A DNA stretch of 64,000 nt from Niallia sp. FSL W8-0635 (GTDB lineage Bacteria; Bacillota; Bacilli; Bacillales; Cytobacillaceae), in the NCBI RefSeq assembly GCF_038007965.1, contig NZ_JBBOYD010000001.1, positions 3,016,501 to 3,080,500 on the forward strand, in the 5' to 3' direction. Under the pieces are notes generated by a model. That model searched no databases. It saw only the letters and a program-made list of their open reading frames with translations, and was not told the DNA's origin. The position numbers were made by a program, and so were the translations under genes. Shown one piece after another: positions 9,402 through 18,680 of this stretch; positions within the stretch are counted from its first letter, which is position 1; every line of letters starts with the position of its first letter.

Positions 9402-10319
9402 ATGATTTATCTTTTACTTTTTATTGTACTAATCCTTTTATTTATTTATGGAATGACTCTTTTACGGACAGGTTTATTTAATTTATCTTCTCAATCATTA
9501 AAAGGCTTGCTTGAAAAATTGACAGATAAACCATGGAAAGGGTTAATCATTTCCATTATTATTACTGCACTTCTTCAAAGTAGTGCAGCTGTTATGGTGC
9601 TGACAATTGGTTTAATTTCAGCAAGAGTATTAACCTTTCCTCAATCCATTGGGATTATTTTAGGAACAAATATCGGTACGACATTTACAACTGAATTCAT
9701 CACTTTCGACATCAATAATTATTTATTACCCCTAGCTATTATAGGTGTTCTATTTATGATTATTAACAGATACCAATTAAGAAGCATCGGATTCATCCTA
9801 TTTGGTATTTCAATTGTCTTTACAACAATGAGAGGATTTAAGTATTTCGCTGGAATCATTGAACACCATACATTCATTCATTCTTTTTTTCTGCAACTCT
9901 CTGATCGACCTATTATAGCTCTCTTAGTGGGAATCATTATTACAGCATTAATTCAATCAAGCACAGCAACAATCGGAATCATCATGGGCTTTTTAGAAGC
10001 AGGATTACTTCCTATAGAAATTGCAATAGCCATTATGTTAGGATCAAACATCGGTACATGCATAACTTCTTATTTAGCTTCAATTGGAACAGAAAAAAAC
10101 GCAAAACTTTGTGCCTATGCTCATATTTGGCTAAACATTGGCGGGGTTATTCTGTTCTATCCTTTTATCGATGGATTAGCAAATGTCGTTAAAGACATGA
10201 CCACTGATATTGATGTTCAGCTCGCTCATGCTAGCCTTTTATTCAATGTTCTGTCATCCCTTCTTGTTCTTCCATTTGCGGAGCGTTTCGGTAAATTAAT
10301 TTTACGAATACACAGGTAA
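9402..10319 (+). CDS. yqeW: Na/Pi-cotransporter family protein YqeW
   Basis: This 305-residue integral membrane protein has the two inverted repeats typical of the Na+/phosphate symporter (NptA/PhoU-associated) family. The signature QSSAAVMVLTIGL / GTNIGTTFT in the first half is echoed by QSSTATIGIIMGF / GSNIGTCITS in the second. About eight membrane segments are visible and no PhoU-like tail is present, as in B. subtilis YqeW. It is presumed to carry phosphate or a related anion with sodium; the substrate is not shown by the sequence. It stands alone on the plus strand beside rpsU, its position in B. subtilis. Confidence 0.88.
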   Translation: MIYLLLFIVLILLFIYGMTLLRTGLFNLSSQSLKGLLEKLTDKPWKGLIISIIITALLQSSAAVMVLTIGLISARVLTFPQSIGIILGTNIGTTFTTEFITFDINNYLLPLAIIGVLFMIINRYQLRSIGFILFGISIVFTTMRGFKYFAGIIEHHTFIHSFFLQLSDRPIIALLVGIIITALIQSSTATIGIIMGFLEAGLLPIEIAIAIMLGSNIGTCITSYLASIGTEKNAKLCAYAHIWLNIGGVILFYPFIDGLANVVKDMTTDIDVQLAHASLLFNVLSSLLVLPFAERFGKLILRIHR

Positions 10320-10344
10320 TGATATTAATACTCCAAAACCTTAA

Positions 10345-10782
10345 GGCTGGGACATCCGTATTCCCTCCATAAATAAACCCGAATAATCATACGGTAGTTT
10401 GATATATGATCGTTCGGGTTTATATTGGTTTATAAAAGGCTATTTCAGTAAAGTTGGTGTTATTATCCGCAGCCTGAATACACTTCGCTTTCCATGGGGG
10501 CGAGCGCCGAGCCGCTTCGTCGCTATGCTCCTGCAGGGTCTCGGACTTTCTCGCAGCTCCCATAGGAGTCTACGTGTATTCAGGCTGCTCCGTCTTTCCA
10601 AGTAATTAATTTTTTCTATTTCCATAATAGTTTATAGAAAAACAACTTTTTAAAAAGAATTAGTTTTTACACTGACTATATTTAAAATCATAAATAACTA
10701 GAATGAAAAAGTATTCTTTATTTAAGAGCTAAATTAAGGATTGTTCCTCTTTACAGGTTGGCTATTTAGTTTTGTCACAGCC
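10345..10782. mobile_element. Composite non-coding inverted-repeat (MITE-like) element
   Basis: The element begins GGCTGGGACA (10345-10354) and ends TGTCACAGCC (10773-10782), a 9/10 terminal inverted repeat. Inside are a hairpin with arms AATAAACCCGAA / TTCGGGTTTAT (about 10371-10432) and a GC-rich palindromic repeat (10470-10587). It encodes no convincing protein; the short reading frames across the palindrome are by-products of its symmetry. Its right end is three bases from the stop of the ABC transporter gene. It looks like a non-autonomous element mobilised in trans, but no transposase is present in the window. Confidence 0.65.
10470..10587. repeat. Palindromic repeat unit (intact copy)
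   Basis: CAGCCTGAATACAC at 10470-10483 is repeated perfectly inverted at 10574-10587. The interior is much richer in GC than its surroundings and is itself partly palindromic (CTCCTGCAGG near 10528). The layout resembles dispersed palindromic repeats common in Bacillaceae. A degraded copy in the opposite orientation lies at 42477-42590. Confidence 0.7.
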
Positions 10783-10785
10783 GCT

Positions 10786-12567
10786 TTACATAACCTTTAG
10801 TAAATCATATTGTGATTGATACAAATGATAATACAGTCCTTTTTTTGCCATTAGTTGCTCATGTGTGCCTTTTTCTGCAATTCTACCTCCATCTACATAG
10901 AATATTTGACTGCTATTTTTAATAGTCGAAAGACGATGGGCGATGATAAAAGAAGTCCTTCCCTTTAGTAATTCAGTTATTCCTTCTTGAAGAAGTTCCT
11001 CCGTTTTTGTATCAATACTACTTGTTGCTTCATCTAAAATTAATATTTTGGGATTTGCTAAGAGTGCCCGCGCAAAGGATATTAATTGCCTTTGTCCTGC
11101 TGATAAAGTACTTCCTCGTTCTTCCACTACCGTATGATATCCGTCCTTTAAATCTTTAATGAAGTCATGCGCTCTGACAATTTTAGCAGCTTCAATTATC
11201 TCATTTTCTGTTGCATCTAACTTTCCATAACGAATATTATCCAAGATTGTTCCTGAAAATACAAATGTATCTTGAAGCATTACACCCATTTGGGAACGAA
11301 GAGATTTCAACGTCACAATTCTTACGTCAAAATCATCTATTTTAACACTCCCTTCATTGACATCATAAAACCTACAAAGTAAATTAATGATGGTTGACTT
11401 TCCTGCACCAGTGGGTCCGACCAGTGCTATACTTTCTCCTGCATTTATATGGAAACTGACATCATTAAGGATGTTTTTCCCTTCTTCATAACGAAACGAG
11501 ACATGATCAAAGGTTACATTGCCTTTAATGGTTGGCATCTCAATTGCTTTAGGATTATCCTTAATATCTGGTTCCACATCTAATGTTTCAAAAATCCTTT
11601 CCAAATAAGCAGACGCAGTAATAAGAGCATTATAGAAATTCCCCATATTAATTACCGGGTTCCAAAAATTATTAACATATCCAATAAACGCAACTAGTGT
11701 ACCAGTACTGACATCCACCCCAATCTGGCGAATCCCTACGAAGTAAATTAAACTTGTCGTCAAAACTGAAATATTTTGCACACCTGGCCATAATAAAAAC
11801 TGGATGGAAACAGCCTTCAGCCAAGAGGTTCTTGTTTCATTACTTACTTCGTCAAATATCTCATAATTCTCTTCTTCTCTTGCAAATGATTGTGTAATTT
11901 TTATCCCAGCAATACTTTCATGAATATACGCATTCATATTGGATTGCTTATTACTTAAAACTTGGTAAGCTTTTCTTTGCATATTTTTAATAACCCATAC
12001 CAATATTCCTAAAATAGGAAGAAGTGCTAAACTATATAACGTAAGTTTAGCATCAATTGCAAACATAAAAATTAACGTAATGATGACACTGATTATATCA
12101 GAGATAAGATTAATTAAGCCGTTGCTTAATAGATCACTCAGCGTATTAATATAGTTAACTACTCTTATCAAAATTTTTCCGTGGGGACGATTATCAAAAT
12201 AGGAAAAAGGTAATTTTTGCAAGTGCTGAAAAATATCTAATCGCATATCCTTTAAAATATTTTGACCGATATCTGTAATCCATTGAATCCGATATCGCAT
12301 ACAAATACCAATCACCACAAGTGATAACAAAAATAATGCACTGATTCCAATTAAAAGTGGAATATTTTTATCTGGTATGATTTCATCTATCGCTATTTTA
12401 GTAAAAAACGGACCGAGCATCCCTGCTACGTTGGCAGTTAAGATGATTAGCAATGTAATAAACAATGCTTTTTTATATGGTTTAATATAAGCACCAATTC
12501 GTTTATAATGACTCCAATTAAATTCAGTTTCTAATTCTTCATCGACATTAAATTTATTACGGGCCAA
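10786..12567 (-). CDS. ABC exporter half-transporter, subunit with canonical ATPase site
   Basis: A 593-residue ABC half-transporter: six membrane segments in the first ~320 residues, then a nucleotide-binding domain. The domain has Walker A GPTGAGKST, signature LSAGQRQ, Walker B ILILDEATSS with the catalytic Glu, and an H-loop IIAHRLSTI. It starts with TTG behind GGGGGAG and overlaps the 3' end of the upstream half-transporter by 11 bases. The two therefore very probably form a heterodimer of the multidrug exporter type (YfiB/YfiC- or YheI/YheH-like). The substrate is unknown; drug, peptide or lipid export are all possible. A repeat element abuts its stop codon. Confidence 0.85.
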   Translation of the reverse strand: MARNKFNVDEELETEFNWSHYKRIGAYIKPYKKALFITLLIILTANVAGMLGPFFTKIAIDEIIPDKNIPLLIGISALFLLSLVVIGICMRYRIQWITDIGQNILKDMRLDIFQHLQKLPFSYFDNRPHGKILIRVVNYINTLSDLLSNGLINLISDIISVIITLIFMFAIDAKLTLYSLALLPILGILVWVIKNMQRKAYQVLSNKQSNMNAYIHESIAGIKITQSFAREEENYEIFDEVSNETRTSWLKAVSIQFLLWPGVQNISVLTTSLIYFVGIRQIGVDVSTGTLVAFIGYVNNFWNPVINMGNFYNALITASAYLERIFETLDVEPDIKDNPKAIEMPTIKGNVTFDHVSFRYEEGKNILNDVSFHINAGESIALVGPTGAGKSTIINLLCRFYDVNEGSVKIDDFDVRIVTLKSLRSQMGVMLQDTFVFSGTILDNIRYGKLDATENEIIEAAKIVRAHDFIKDLKDGYHTVVEERGSTLSAGQRQLISFARALLANPKILILDEATSSIDTKTEELLQEGITELLKGRTSFIIAHRLSTIKNSSQIFYVDGGRIAEKGTHEQLMAKKGLYYHLYQSQYDLLKVM

Positions 12568-14317
12568 TGGTTGCTCCCCCTTCTTCCTGCTCTACTAATC
12601 CTAGCTGCCTTTTGTAAACATCGTAATAGATCCCTTTTTTCCCAACAAGCTCCGAATGTGTACCTTGTTCTTTTACTTCTCCTTTGTCGAGAACTAAAAT
12701 AAAATCTGCATCCCTTACAGATGAAATACGATGCGCAATAATAAATGTTGTTTTATTTTGGGTTAACTGATTTAATTCCTTTTGGATTTTACTTTCTGTC
12801 TCCATATCTACCGCGGATGTTGTATCATCCAAAATTAAGATGGATGGATCCTTTGCTAATGCTCTAGCTAAGGAAATCCTTTGCTTTTGACCTCCTGATA
12901 ATCCAACTCCACGCTCTCCAACAATTGTATTGTAACCTTCAGGCATTCTGACAATAAAATTATGAGCATCAGCTATAGCGGCAACTCGCTGAATCTGTTC
13001 CATATTCAAATATGGATTTCCAAAGGAAATGTTTTCTTCAATTGTATTTGAAAACAAGAAAATATCTTGCATAACCATGGAAATCTGATCACGGAGCTTC
13101 CGCACTGGCCATTCTTTCGCATTTACGTGATCGATTAATACTTCTCCATCTGTCGGATCATAAAATCTCGCAATCAAGTTTACTAGCGTTGATTTTCCGG
13201 CTCCAGTTTCCCCTAGAATCCCCACTGTTTGCCCAGGTCGGACAGTAAAAGAGACATTCTTTAAAATTAATGTTTCTGGATCATCGGAAAACGCAAAAGA
13301 GACGTTATTAAAAGTTACATAGCCGGAAATTTTCTTACCGTGTTTTCTTTCTTCCACCATTATTTGCGGTTCCGTACTTAACAAGTTTCGTATTTTTACA
13401 CAGGATGCATTAAAGCGCTGTACATCATTTATTAACCATCCGCTCATCCGCATCGGCATATTTAACAACCACATAAATCCATTAAAAGCTACTAACTCCC
13501 CAATCGACATACTACCTTGTATTACGAATAATCCCCCTAGTAATAATGTAATAACAGCAAGCACTCCTGCGAAGCCATCTAGCCATGGTAAGTATTTTTT
13601 CGATACATTAGCAGAATCTAGATTACGCTTTCGATAATCATCATTAAAATGATTAAATTTTTCAATTTCGTATCCTTCCCTCGAAAAAGCTTTAACCACA
13701 CGATTTCCACTAATATTTTCTTCCACCATTGAATTCAGCCTAGAAAAACTTTCTCGAATTTCTAAAAATACCGGATGCGCCGATCTGGACATTTTTTGTG
13801 TAAAAATAAAAATAATCGGTGTGACAGCAACTAGACCTAAAGTTAATCTCCAATCGATATTCATCATAACGATAATAGCTACAGCAAACCAAATGACACA
13901 TTCAGCGATATTGTAACAAACCCATGAAACGAAATGACGAATAGCATCCATATCTCCTGTCATTCTCGCCATAATATCTCCTACGCGGTTATGATTGAAA
14001 AAATCAAAATCAAGCTCTTGTAATTTTTTGTACATATCTTGCCTAATATCAAACTGTGCATCCTGACCAACACGTTCGTATAACAGTTGGTATATGTATC
14101 GTGTAACAGTTCTAATAAGAGTTGCCCCTATCATTGCTAATAGAATTGGAACTAAAAGTTGTACTTGATTATTCTCAATGACTTCATCAATCAATCTTCC
14201 ACTTAAAATAGGAATAATCACTACAAAGAAGGAATTTGCCAATAAAATCAATGTTGCACTAATTACTTTTTTCTTATTCTTCTTTACATAACTCCAAATC
14301 CATTGATAATTATTCAA
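12557..14317 (-). CDS. ABC exporter half-transporter, subunit with degenerate Walker B
   Basis: A 586-residue partner half-transporter with six membrane segments and a C-terminal nucleotide-binding domain: Walker A GETGAGKST, signature LSGGQKQ, H-loop IIAHRISSV. Walker B reads ILILDDTTSA, with Asp where the catalytic Glu should be. This is the asymmetry seen in heterodimeric exporters such as BmrC/BmrD, where one ATP site is catalytically weak. The start is TTG with a poor ribosome binding site. It lies divergent from the AraC-type gene at 14801, which may regulate it. Family membership is firm; orthology to a named transporter is not, so no symbol is given. Confidence 0.85.
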   Translation of the reverse strand: MNNYQWIWSYVKKNKKKVISATLILLANSFFVVIIPILSGRLIDEVIENNQVQLLVPILLAMIGATLIRTVTRYIYQLLYERVGQDAQFDIRQDMYKKLQELDFDFFNHNRVGDIMARMTGDMDAIRHFVSWVCYNIAECVIWFAVAIIVMMNIDWRLTLGLVAVTPIIFIFTQKMSRSAHPVFLEIRESFSRLNSMVEENISGNRVVKAFSREGYEIEKFNHFNDDYRKRNLDSANVSKKYLPWLDGFAGVLAVITLLLGGLFVIQGSMSIGELVAFNGFMWLLNMPMRMSGWLINDVQRFNASCVKIRNLLSTEPQIMVEERKHGKKISGYVTFNNVSFAFSDDPETLILKNVSFTVRPGQTVGILGETGAGKSTLVNLIARFYDPTDGEVLIDHVNAKEWPVRKLRDQISMVMQDIFLFSNTIEENISFGNPYLNMEQIQRVAAIADAHNFIVRMPEGYNTIVGERGVGLSGGQKQRISLARALAKDPSILILDDTTSAVDMETESKIQKELNQLTQNKTTFIIAHRISSVRDADFILVLDKGEVKEQGTHSELVGKKGIYYDVYKRQLGLVEQEEGGATIGP

Positions 14318-14736
14318 TAGGAATCTACACTCTTTCTTTTTTTAATTTGGTTACTTCAAAATGATATTTCTAAAGGTATTTAAATATACTTATAAAACGA
14401 AAATCACTACGTGAAATCAATAATATCTCTTAAAACAAATAAAGGGGTGTATACAAAGTTTAAATTAGCTTTCATACTCTAACCTCTCTCCCATTTTTTC
14501 GTGGCGTTGGTGAATCCATTGTTAAGCGCCTGGCTGCACACCTGGCATTTTTATACTTGTGCTTAGCCATTTTGCCAAACAATATTTATCCGTAAACAAC
14601 GCAGCATTTAAAAAATTTAATACGGTCTTACTCAATCATTATGAGTGGCCTCATTGGAAGCGTACGAGACTATTTTTGGCCAATATGAAAAGAGAACACT
14701 CATTTCTTATCACAGATTAATTTTAGTCATCAAGGT
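14318..14736. other. Intergenic region, possible decayed coding DNA
   Basis: About 420 bases between the divergent exporter and regulator genes hold no intact gene. From 14500 to 14640 both strands give short fragments with protein-like composition but interrupted by stops (for example plus-strand FRGVGESIVKRLAAHLAFLYL). I cannot assign these to a family; a gene remnant is possible but unproven. Confidence 0.35.
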
Positions 14737-14766
14737 TTGACGTAACTAGTACTTAAATTGTATAAT
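14737..14766 (+). promoter_or_regulatory. Sigma-A promoter of the AraC-type regulator
   Basis: TTGACG (14737-14742), 18-base spacer, TATAAT (14761-14766). It lies 35 bases before the ATG at 14801. Confidence 0.8.
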
Positions 14767-14770
14767 TATG

Positions 14771-14783
14771 GACAAAATTTGTC
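14771..14783 (+). promoter_or_regulatory. Palindromic candidate operator at the transcription start
   Basis: GACAAA-A-TTTGTC, a perfect 6-bp inverted repeat around one base, sits five bases after the -10 box. It would cover the predicted transcription start, a position suited to autorepression. Whether the AraC-type protein or another repressor binds here is unknown. Confidence 0.4.
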
Positions 14784-14800
14784 TTGAAAGGAGTTTATGA

Positions 14801-15586
14801 ATGTTATACTATCAATCAAATTATTTCGGACAAAATGGAGATTTTGATCGTATTTCAGCATTCAATCCTACTAATCTCCCGCATTTCCATCGTAGCATGG
14901 AGCTAGTGATGGTTGATGAAGGAAAATTGGACCTTACAATCCAAAATAAAACATATACCCTTCACGCCGGAGAAAACGCTCTCATTCTTTCGAATCAAAT
15001 ACATAGCTTACAAAGCAAGCAAAAAAACCACTCCTGGATTTATGTCTTTTCTCCAGAATTGGTCAATCAATTTTATCAAGCAAGTAAAAATAAAGATTTA
15101 ATTCATCCAATATTCCAGTTGCAGCCTACTTTCTGCGAGATGATAAAAGACGTCTTAACAAATAATAAAAGCTCGATGATTGCCAAAAAAGGGGTACTTT
15201 ATTTAATCTGCTCCGAATTATTAAACCAAACAGCTTTTAAAGAGGAAACGAGAAGAGATGATTATTTACTACACGATTTACTAAACTATATCCAAAATCA
15301 TTTTACAGAGGAACTTTCATTAAAAGATTTGTCCCAAAAATTTGGTTATGACTATTCCTATCTTTCAAGATTTTTTACAAAAATACTTAAAGTACCATTT
15401 GTTGAATTCCTAAATGGTCATCGCGTCACATTAGCTTCTCAATTATTAAAAACTACAGATAGTAAGATTACAGAAATTGCCGATATAGTTGGATACCGAA
15501 ACATTCGTAGCTTTAATCGTAATTTCGAAAAAATTATGAACACTACTCCAAGTAATTACCGAAAAATTTATATGGAAAGTTATTAG
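14801..15586 (+). CDS. AraC/XylS family transcriptional regulator
   Basis: A 261-residue cytosolic regulator. The N-terminal cupin-like ligand domain has the conserved pattern FHRSMELVMVDEGKLDLTIQNKTYTLHAGE. The C-terminal ~100 residues hold two helix-turn-helix motifs, including LSLKDLSQKFGYDYSYLSRFFTK and ITEIADIVGYRNIRSFNRNFEK followed by TPSNYRK, the classic AraC signature. The ligand is not predictable. It has its own promoter and is divergent from the ABC exporter operon, a common arrangement for a local regulator, so control of the exporter is the first hypothesis. A bidirectional terminator separates it from deoC. Confidence 0.88.
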   Translation: MLYYQSNYFGQNGDFDRISAFNPTNLPHFHRSMELVMVDEGKLDLTIQNKTYTLHAGENALILSNQIHSLQSKQKNHSWIYVFSPELVNQFYQASKNKDLIHPIFQLQPTFCEMIKDVLTNNKSSMIAKKGVLYLICSELLNQTAFKEETRRDDYLLHDLLNYIQNHFTEELSLKDLSQKFGYDYSYLSRFFTKILKVPFVEFLNGHRVTLASQLLKTTDSKITEIADIVGYRNIRSFNRNFEKIMNTTPSNYRKIYMESY

Positions 15587-15615
15587 CGTTACAAATGAGA
15601 AAAATGGCAAATAAA

Positions 15616-15657
15616 AAATCCTTAGAGAAAACAATTATATGTCTTCTCTAAGGATTT
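15616..15657. terminator. Bidirectional intrinsic terminator
   Basis: AAATCCTTAGAGAA (15616-15629) pairs perfectly with TTCTCTAAGGATTT (15644-15657) and is A-rich on the left. It lies between the convergent AraC-type gene and deoC and can serve both. Confidence 0.85.
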
Positions 15658-15673
15658 CAAAAAAAAGATACTA

Positions 15674-16339
15674 TCAATAGTCACTTGTGCTTGTTAATCC
15701 ATTTACAATTGCAACTCCAGAACTTGCACCAATTCTAGTCGCACCTGCATCAATCATTTTTTCGGTATCTTCGCTGCTACGTACTCCGCCAGACGCTTTC
15801 ACACCTATTTCTGGACCTACAGTTTTTCTCATTAGCGAAATGTCCTCAACTGTTGCTCCGCCTGTAGAAAAACCTGTTGAAGTTTTTACAAAATCAGCTC
15901 CTGCTTCCACTGCTAATTTACAAGCAATCTCTTTTTCATCATTTGTTAACAGGCTTGTTTCAATAATTACTTTTGATAATGCCTTACCTTTGGCAGCATC
16001 TACAACTGCTTTTATATCTTCTTTTACTAAATCATAATTTTTATCCTTTAGAGCTCCAATATTAATAACCATATCTACTTCTGTAGCACCATTTTTAATC
16101 GCATCTTCTGTTTCAAATGCTTTCGTTGCAGAAGTAGTTGCACCTAAAGGGAAACCAATCACTGTACACACCTTTACTTCTGTTCCATTTAGCAATTCAC
16201 TTGCAACTTTCACCCAAGTAGGATTAACACATACAGACGCAAATGTATACTGCTTTGCTTCTTCACAAAGAGTAATAATTTGTTCTTTCGTTGCATCCGC
16301 CTTCAATAAAGTGTGATCAATCATTTTAGCAATGTTCAT
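15674..16339 (-). CDS. deoC: Deoxyribose-phosphate aldolase
   Basis: DeoC cleaves 2-deoxyribose-5-phosphate to glyceraldehyde-3-phosphate and acetaldehyde in deoxynucleoside catabolism. The 221 residues show the class I aldolase barrel with the Schiff-base lysine in [15 protein letters not shown], the second lysine in VKASGGVR, and the terminal Tyr of the family (STSDY). The frame is open 15 codons further upstream, but the ATG at 16339 follows AAAGGAG at seven bases and begins [13 protein letters not shown] like its homologues. No other deo gene is adjacent; it stands alone downstream of mtaB. Confidence 0.95.
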   Translation of the reverse strand: MNIAKMIDHTLLKADATKEQIITLCEEAKQYTFASVCVNPTWVKVASELLNGTEVKVCTVIGFPLGATTSATKAFETEDAIKNGATEVDMVINIGALKDKNYDLVKEDIKAVVDAAKGKALSKVIIETSLLTNDEKEIACKLAVEAGADFVKTSTGFSTGGATVEDISLMRKTVGPEIGVKASGGVRSSEDTEKMIDAGATRIGASSGVAIVNGLTSTSDY

Positions 16340-16380
16340 TATGATTCTCCTTTGATATATGTACTTTAGAAAATTTATGC

Positions 16381-16417
16381 TCAAGCTCTTCGGATTTCAT
16401 TCGTTCAAAGAGCTTGA
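16381..16417 (-). terminator. Hairpin after mtaB
   Basis: TCAAGCTCTT pairs with AAGAGCTTGA across a 17-base loop. It lies between the mtaB stop and deoC. The U tract for leftward transcripts is weak, so it may only attenuate. Confidence 0.55.
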
Positions 16418-16468
16418 TTAACTTACGTAAAATTAAAATATTAGTAAGGTTTTATGTTTTTCGATGAC

Positions 16469-17821
16469 TTAAGAAACAATCGCAGCTTGGTCTTCTATTT
16501 CCTCTAAAACACGGACAAATTGTCCTTCATTTACAGGATAACCAGCTTTTGTAATTTTCACTTTAACAATTTTTCCAATCATTTCTTCTGTAGCAGGAAA
16601 TACAACTTTTAGATAGTTATCTGTATATCCAACATATAGCTTTCCATTTCCGTCCTCTTTGTAAACTTCCTCTGGAATAACTTCTACTACTTCGCCTTCA
16701 TAATTAGATGAATATTCTTTAGCTAATTGATCAGAAAGAGATATCAAACGATGTACTCGTTCATTCTTTACTTCTTCATCAATTTGGTTGTCCATACGTG
16801 CTGCAGGAGTTCCTGTTCTCTTCGAATATGGGAACACATGTAATTCAGAGAATTTATGGTCTTTTATAAAATTATATGTTTCCATGAACTCTTCTTCTGT
16901 CTCCCCTGGAAAACCAACAATAACATCTGATGTAATTGCTAATCCTGGTAGAGCTTCTTTTAGCCTTGTTATTCTTTCAGCAAAGAATTCCATCGTATAT
17001 TTTCTTCTCATTCTCTTTAAAACAGTATCAGAACCAGATTGAATAGGTATATGAAGATGATTTACAATTATTTTTGATTTATCCAATACTTCAATTACTT
17101 CATCTGTTATTTGACTAGCTTCAATGGAAGAAATACGAAGACGCTTCAGTCCCTTTACTTGAGCTTCTAAGTCACGAAGTAAGTTTGCTAAGTTATAATC
17201 CTTCATATCTGAGCCATATCCACCTGTATGAATTCCCGTTAAGACTATTTCTTTATAGCCAGCATCCACTAGTTGTTGTGCCTGCTTAATAACGTCTTGT
17301 GGGTCTCTAGATCGCATCAATCCTCTTGCCCATGGAATAATACAGAATGTACAAAAATTATTACAGCCTTCTTGAATTTTTAAAGATGCTCTGGTTCTAT
17401 CTGTAAAAGCTGGAACATCCATTTCCTCATAGACACGATTTTTCATTATATTACCAACCGCATTAATCGGCTGTCTTTCTTGTTTAAATTGCGCAATATA
17501 CTCTAGCATTTTCACACGATCCTGCGTACCAACTACAATATCGACACCAGGAATAGCCATGATTTCTGCTGGAGAAGTTTGTGCATAACAGCCTGTAACA
17601 CAAATAACTGCATCCGGGTTTTTTCGCACTGCACGACGAATGACTTGTCGGCTCTTTTTATCCCCTGTATTTGTAACCGTACATGTGTTTATTACATATA
17701 CATCAGACATATTTTCATATTCTACACGTTCATAGCCCTGTTGTTTAAACAACTGCCAGATCGCTTCCGTTTCATAATGGTTTACTTTACATCCTAATGT
17801 ATGAAAAGCAACTGTTGGCAT
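16469..17821 (-). CDS. mtaB: tRNA t6A37 methylthiotransferase MtaB
   Basis: MtaB (YqeV) is a radical-SAM enzyme that adds a methylthio group to N6-threonylcarbamoyladenosine at tRNA position 37. The N-terminal UPF0004 domain carries cluster cysteines in LGCKVNHYE, INTCTVTN and VTGCYAQTSP. The radical-SAM cluster motif is CNNFCTFC, and a C-terminal TRAM domain ends the protein. I chose the ATG at 17821, eight bases after GGAG, giving MPTVAFHTLGCK and 450 residues; the GTG at 17830 would overlap that site. It is the last gene of the hrcA operon, five bases after rsmE. Confidence 0.95.
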   Translation of the reverse strand: MPTVAFHTLGCKVNHYETEAIWQLFKQQGYERVEYENMSDVYVINTCTVTNTGDKKSRQVIRRAVRKNPDAVICVTGCYAQTSPAEIMAIPGVDIVVGTQDRVKMLEYIAQFKQERQPINAVGNIMKNRVYEEMDVPAFTDRTRASLKIQEGCNNFCTFCIIPWARGLMRSRDPQDVIKQAQQLVDAGYKEIVLTGIHTGGYGSDMKDYNLANLLRDLEAQVKGLKRLRISSIEASQITDEVIEVLDKSKIIVNHLHIPIQSGSDTVLKRMRRKYTMEFFAERITRLKEALPGLAITSDVIVGFPGETEEEFMETYNFIKDHKFSELHVFPYSKRTGTPAARMDNQIDEEVKNERVHRLISLSDQLAKEYSSNYEGEVVEVIPEEVYKEDGNGKLYVGYTDNYLKVVFPATEEMIGKIVKVKITKAGYPVNEGQFVRVLEEIEDQAAIVS

Positions 17822-17826
17822 TTTTA

Positions 17827-18570
17827 TCACTCCATCAATTCAAAATGATAAGATACAGCAGACAAAAGGTATAATGGTGCTGTCTCTGTTCTTAATATTC
17901 TTGGACCAAGTCCACATGTTATAAATCCATAATCTTTTAATAAAGCTACTTCTGACTCATTTAGACCACCTTCTGGTCCAAATACAGCAAGGATAGATTG
18001 TCCCTTTGTCATCGACTTTAAGCTTTTCGTTAACATGGACGATTCGCCTTCTCTTGCCTCTTCTTCATATGCTACTAACTTAACGTCATAGTCCTCTGCA
18101 AGTCTAATTAATTGTTTTATATCAATTGGAGCACTTACTTCTGGTATCAACGTACGATGGGATTGTTCAGCCGCTTCTTTCGCTATTTTATTCCAGCGAA
18201 CAAGCTTTTTCCCACCTTTTTTCTCATCCCATTTAACGACGGAGCGAGCTGCTATAAAAGGGATAAACTTATAAGCACCTAATTCTGTCCCTTTTTGAAT
18301 AATCCATTCTAGCTTATCCCCTTTTGGCATTCCGCTCACTATGGAAACAGAAACAGGTAGCTCTATTTCGCCTTCTATCCATTGTAACACTTTTGCTGTC
18401 ACTTCGTTTTCGGAAATATTTGCTATTGTACAACGTGCTACTTGTTGATTGTCATTTACACAGTATATTTCATCGTCAATATCCATTCGCATAACTCGTA
18501 CAATATGATGATAATCATCTTCTTGGATAATAAATGTATCTTCTTCATTTTTAGCAAAATAGCGCTGCAA
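17827..18570 (-). CDS. rsmE: 16S rRNA m3U1498 methyltransferase
   Basis: RsmE (YqeU) methylates N3 of U1498 in 16S rRNA. The 247 residues have an N-terminal PUA-like RNA-binding part and a C-terminal SPOUT knot with the conserved SVKWDEKKGGKK, FGPEGGLNESEV and LGPRILRTETAPLYLLSA motifs that form the SAM pocket. It follows prmA after 110 bases, a gap containing only a weak AAGGAAG/CTTCCTT hairpin. It sits in the heat-shock operon as in B. subtilis. Confidence 0.95.
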   Translation of the reverse strand: MQRYFAKNEEDTFIIQEDDYHHIVRVMRMDIDDEIYCVNDNQQVARCTIANISENEVTAKVLQWIEGEIELPVSVSIVSGMPKGDKLEWIIQKGTELGAYKFIPFIAARSVVKWDEKKGGKKLVRWNKIAKEAAEQSHRTLIPEVSAPIDIKQLIRLAEDYDVKLVAYEEEAREGESSMLTKSLKSMTKGQSILAVFGPEGGLNESEVALLKDYGFITCGLGPRILRTETAPLYLLSAVSYHFELME

Positions 18571-18680
18571 TCGAAATACCTACTTTCCTTTAACCAATAG
18601 ATAAGGAAGAATCGTAAGACGAAACTTCCTTTTCCTTTAGTATATTCGCTTACTTTTACAGCTTTAATCTGTCAAGTCTA

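Noticed and set aside
10399..10625. Overlapping reading frames of 60-68 codons on both strands across the GC-rich palindrome
   Set aside because: They are mirror images of the palindromic repeat, lack ribosome binding sites and read through a repeat that has a decayed copy elsewhere.
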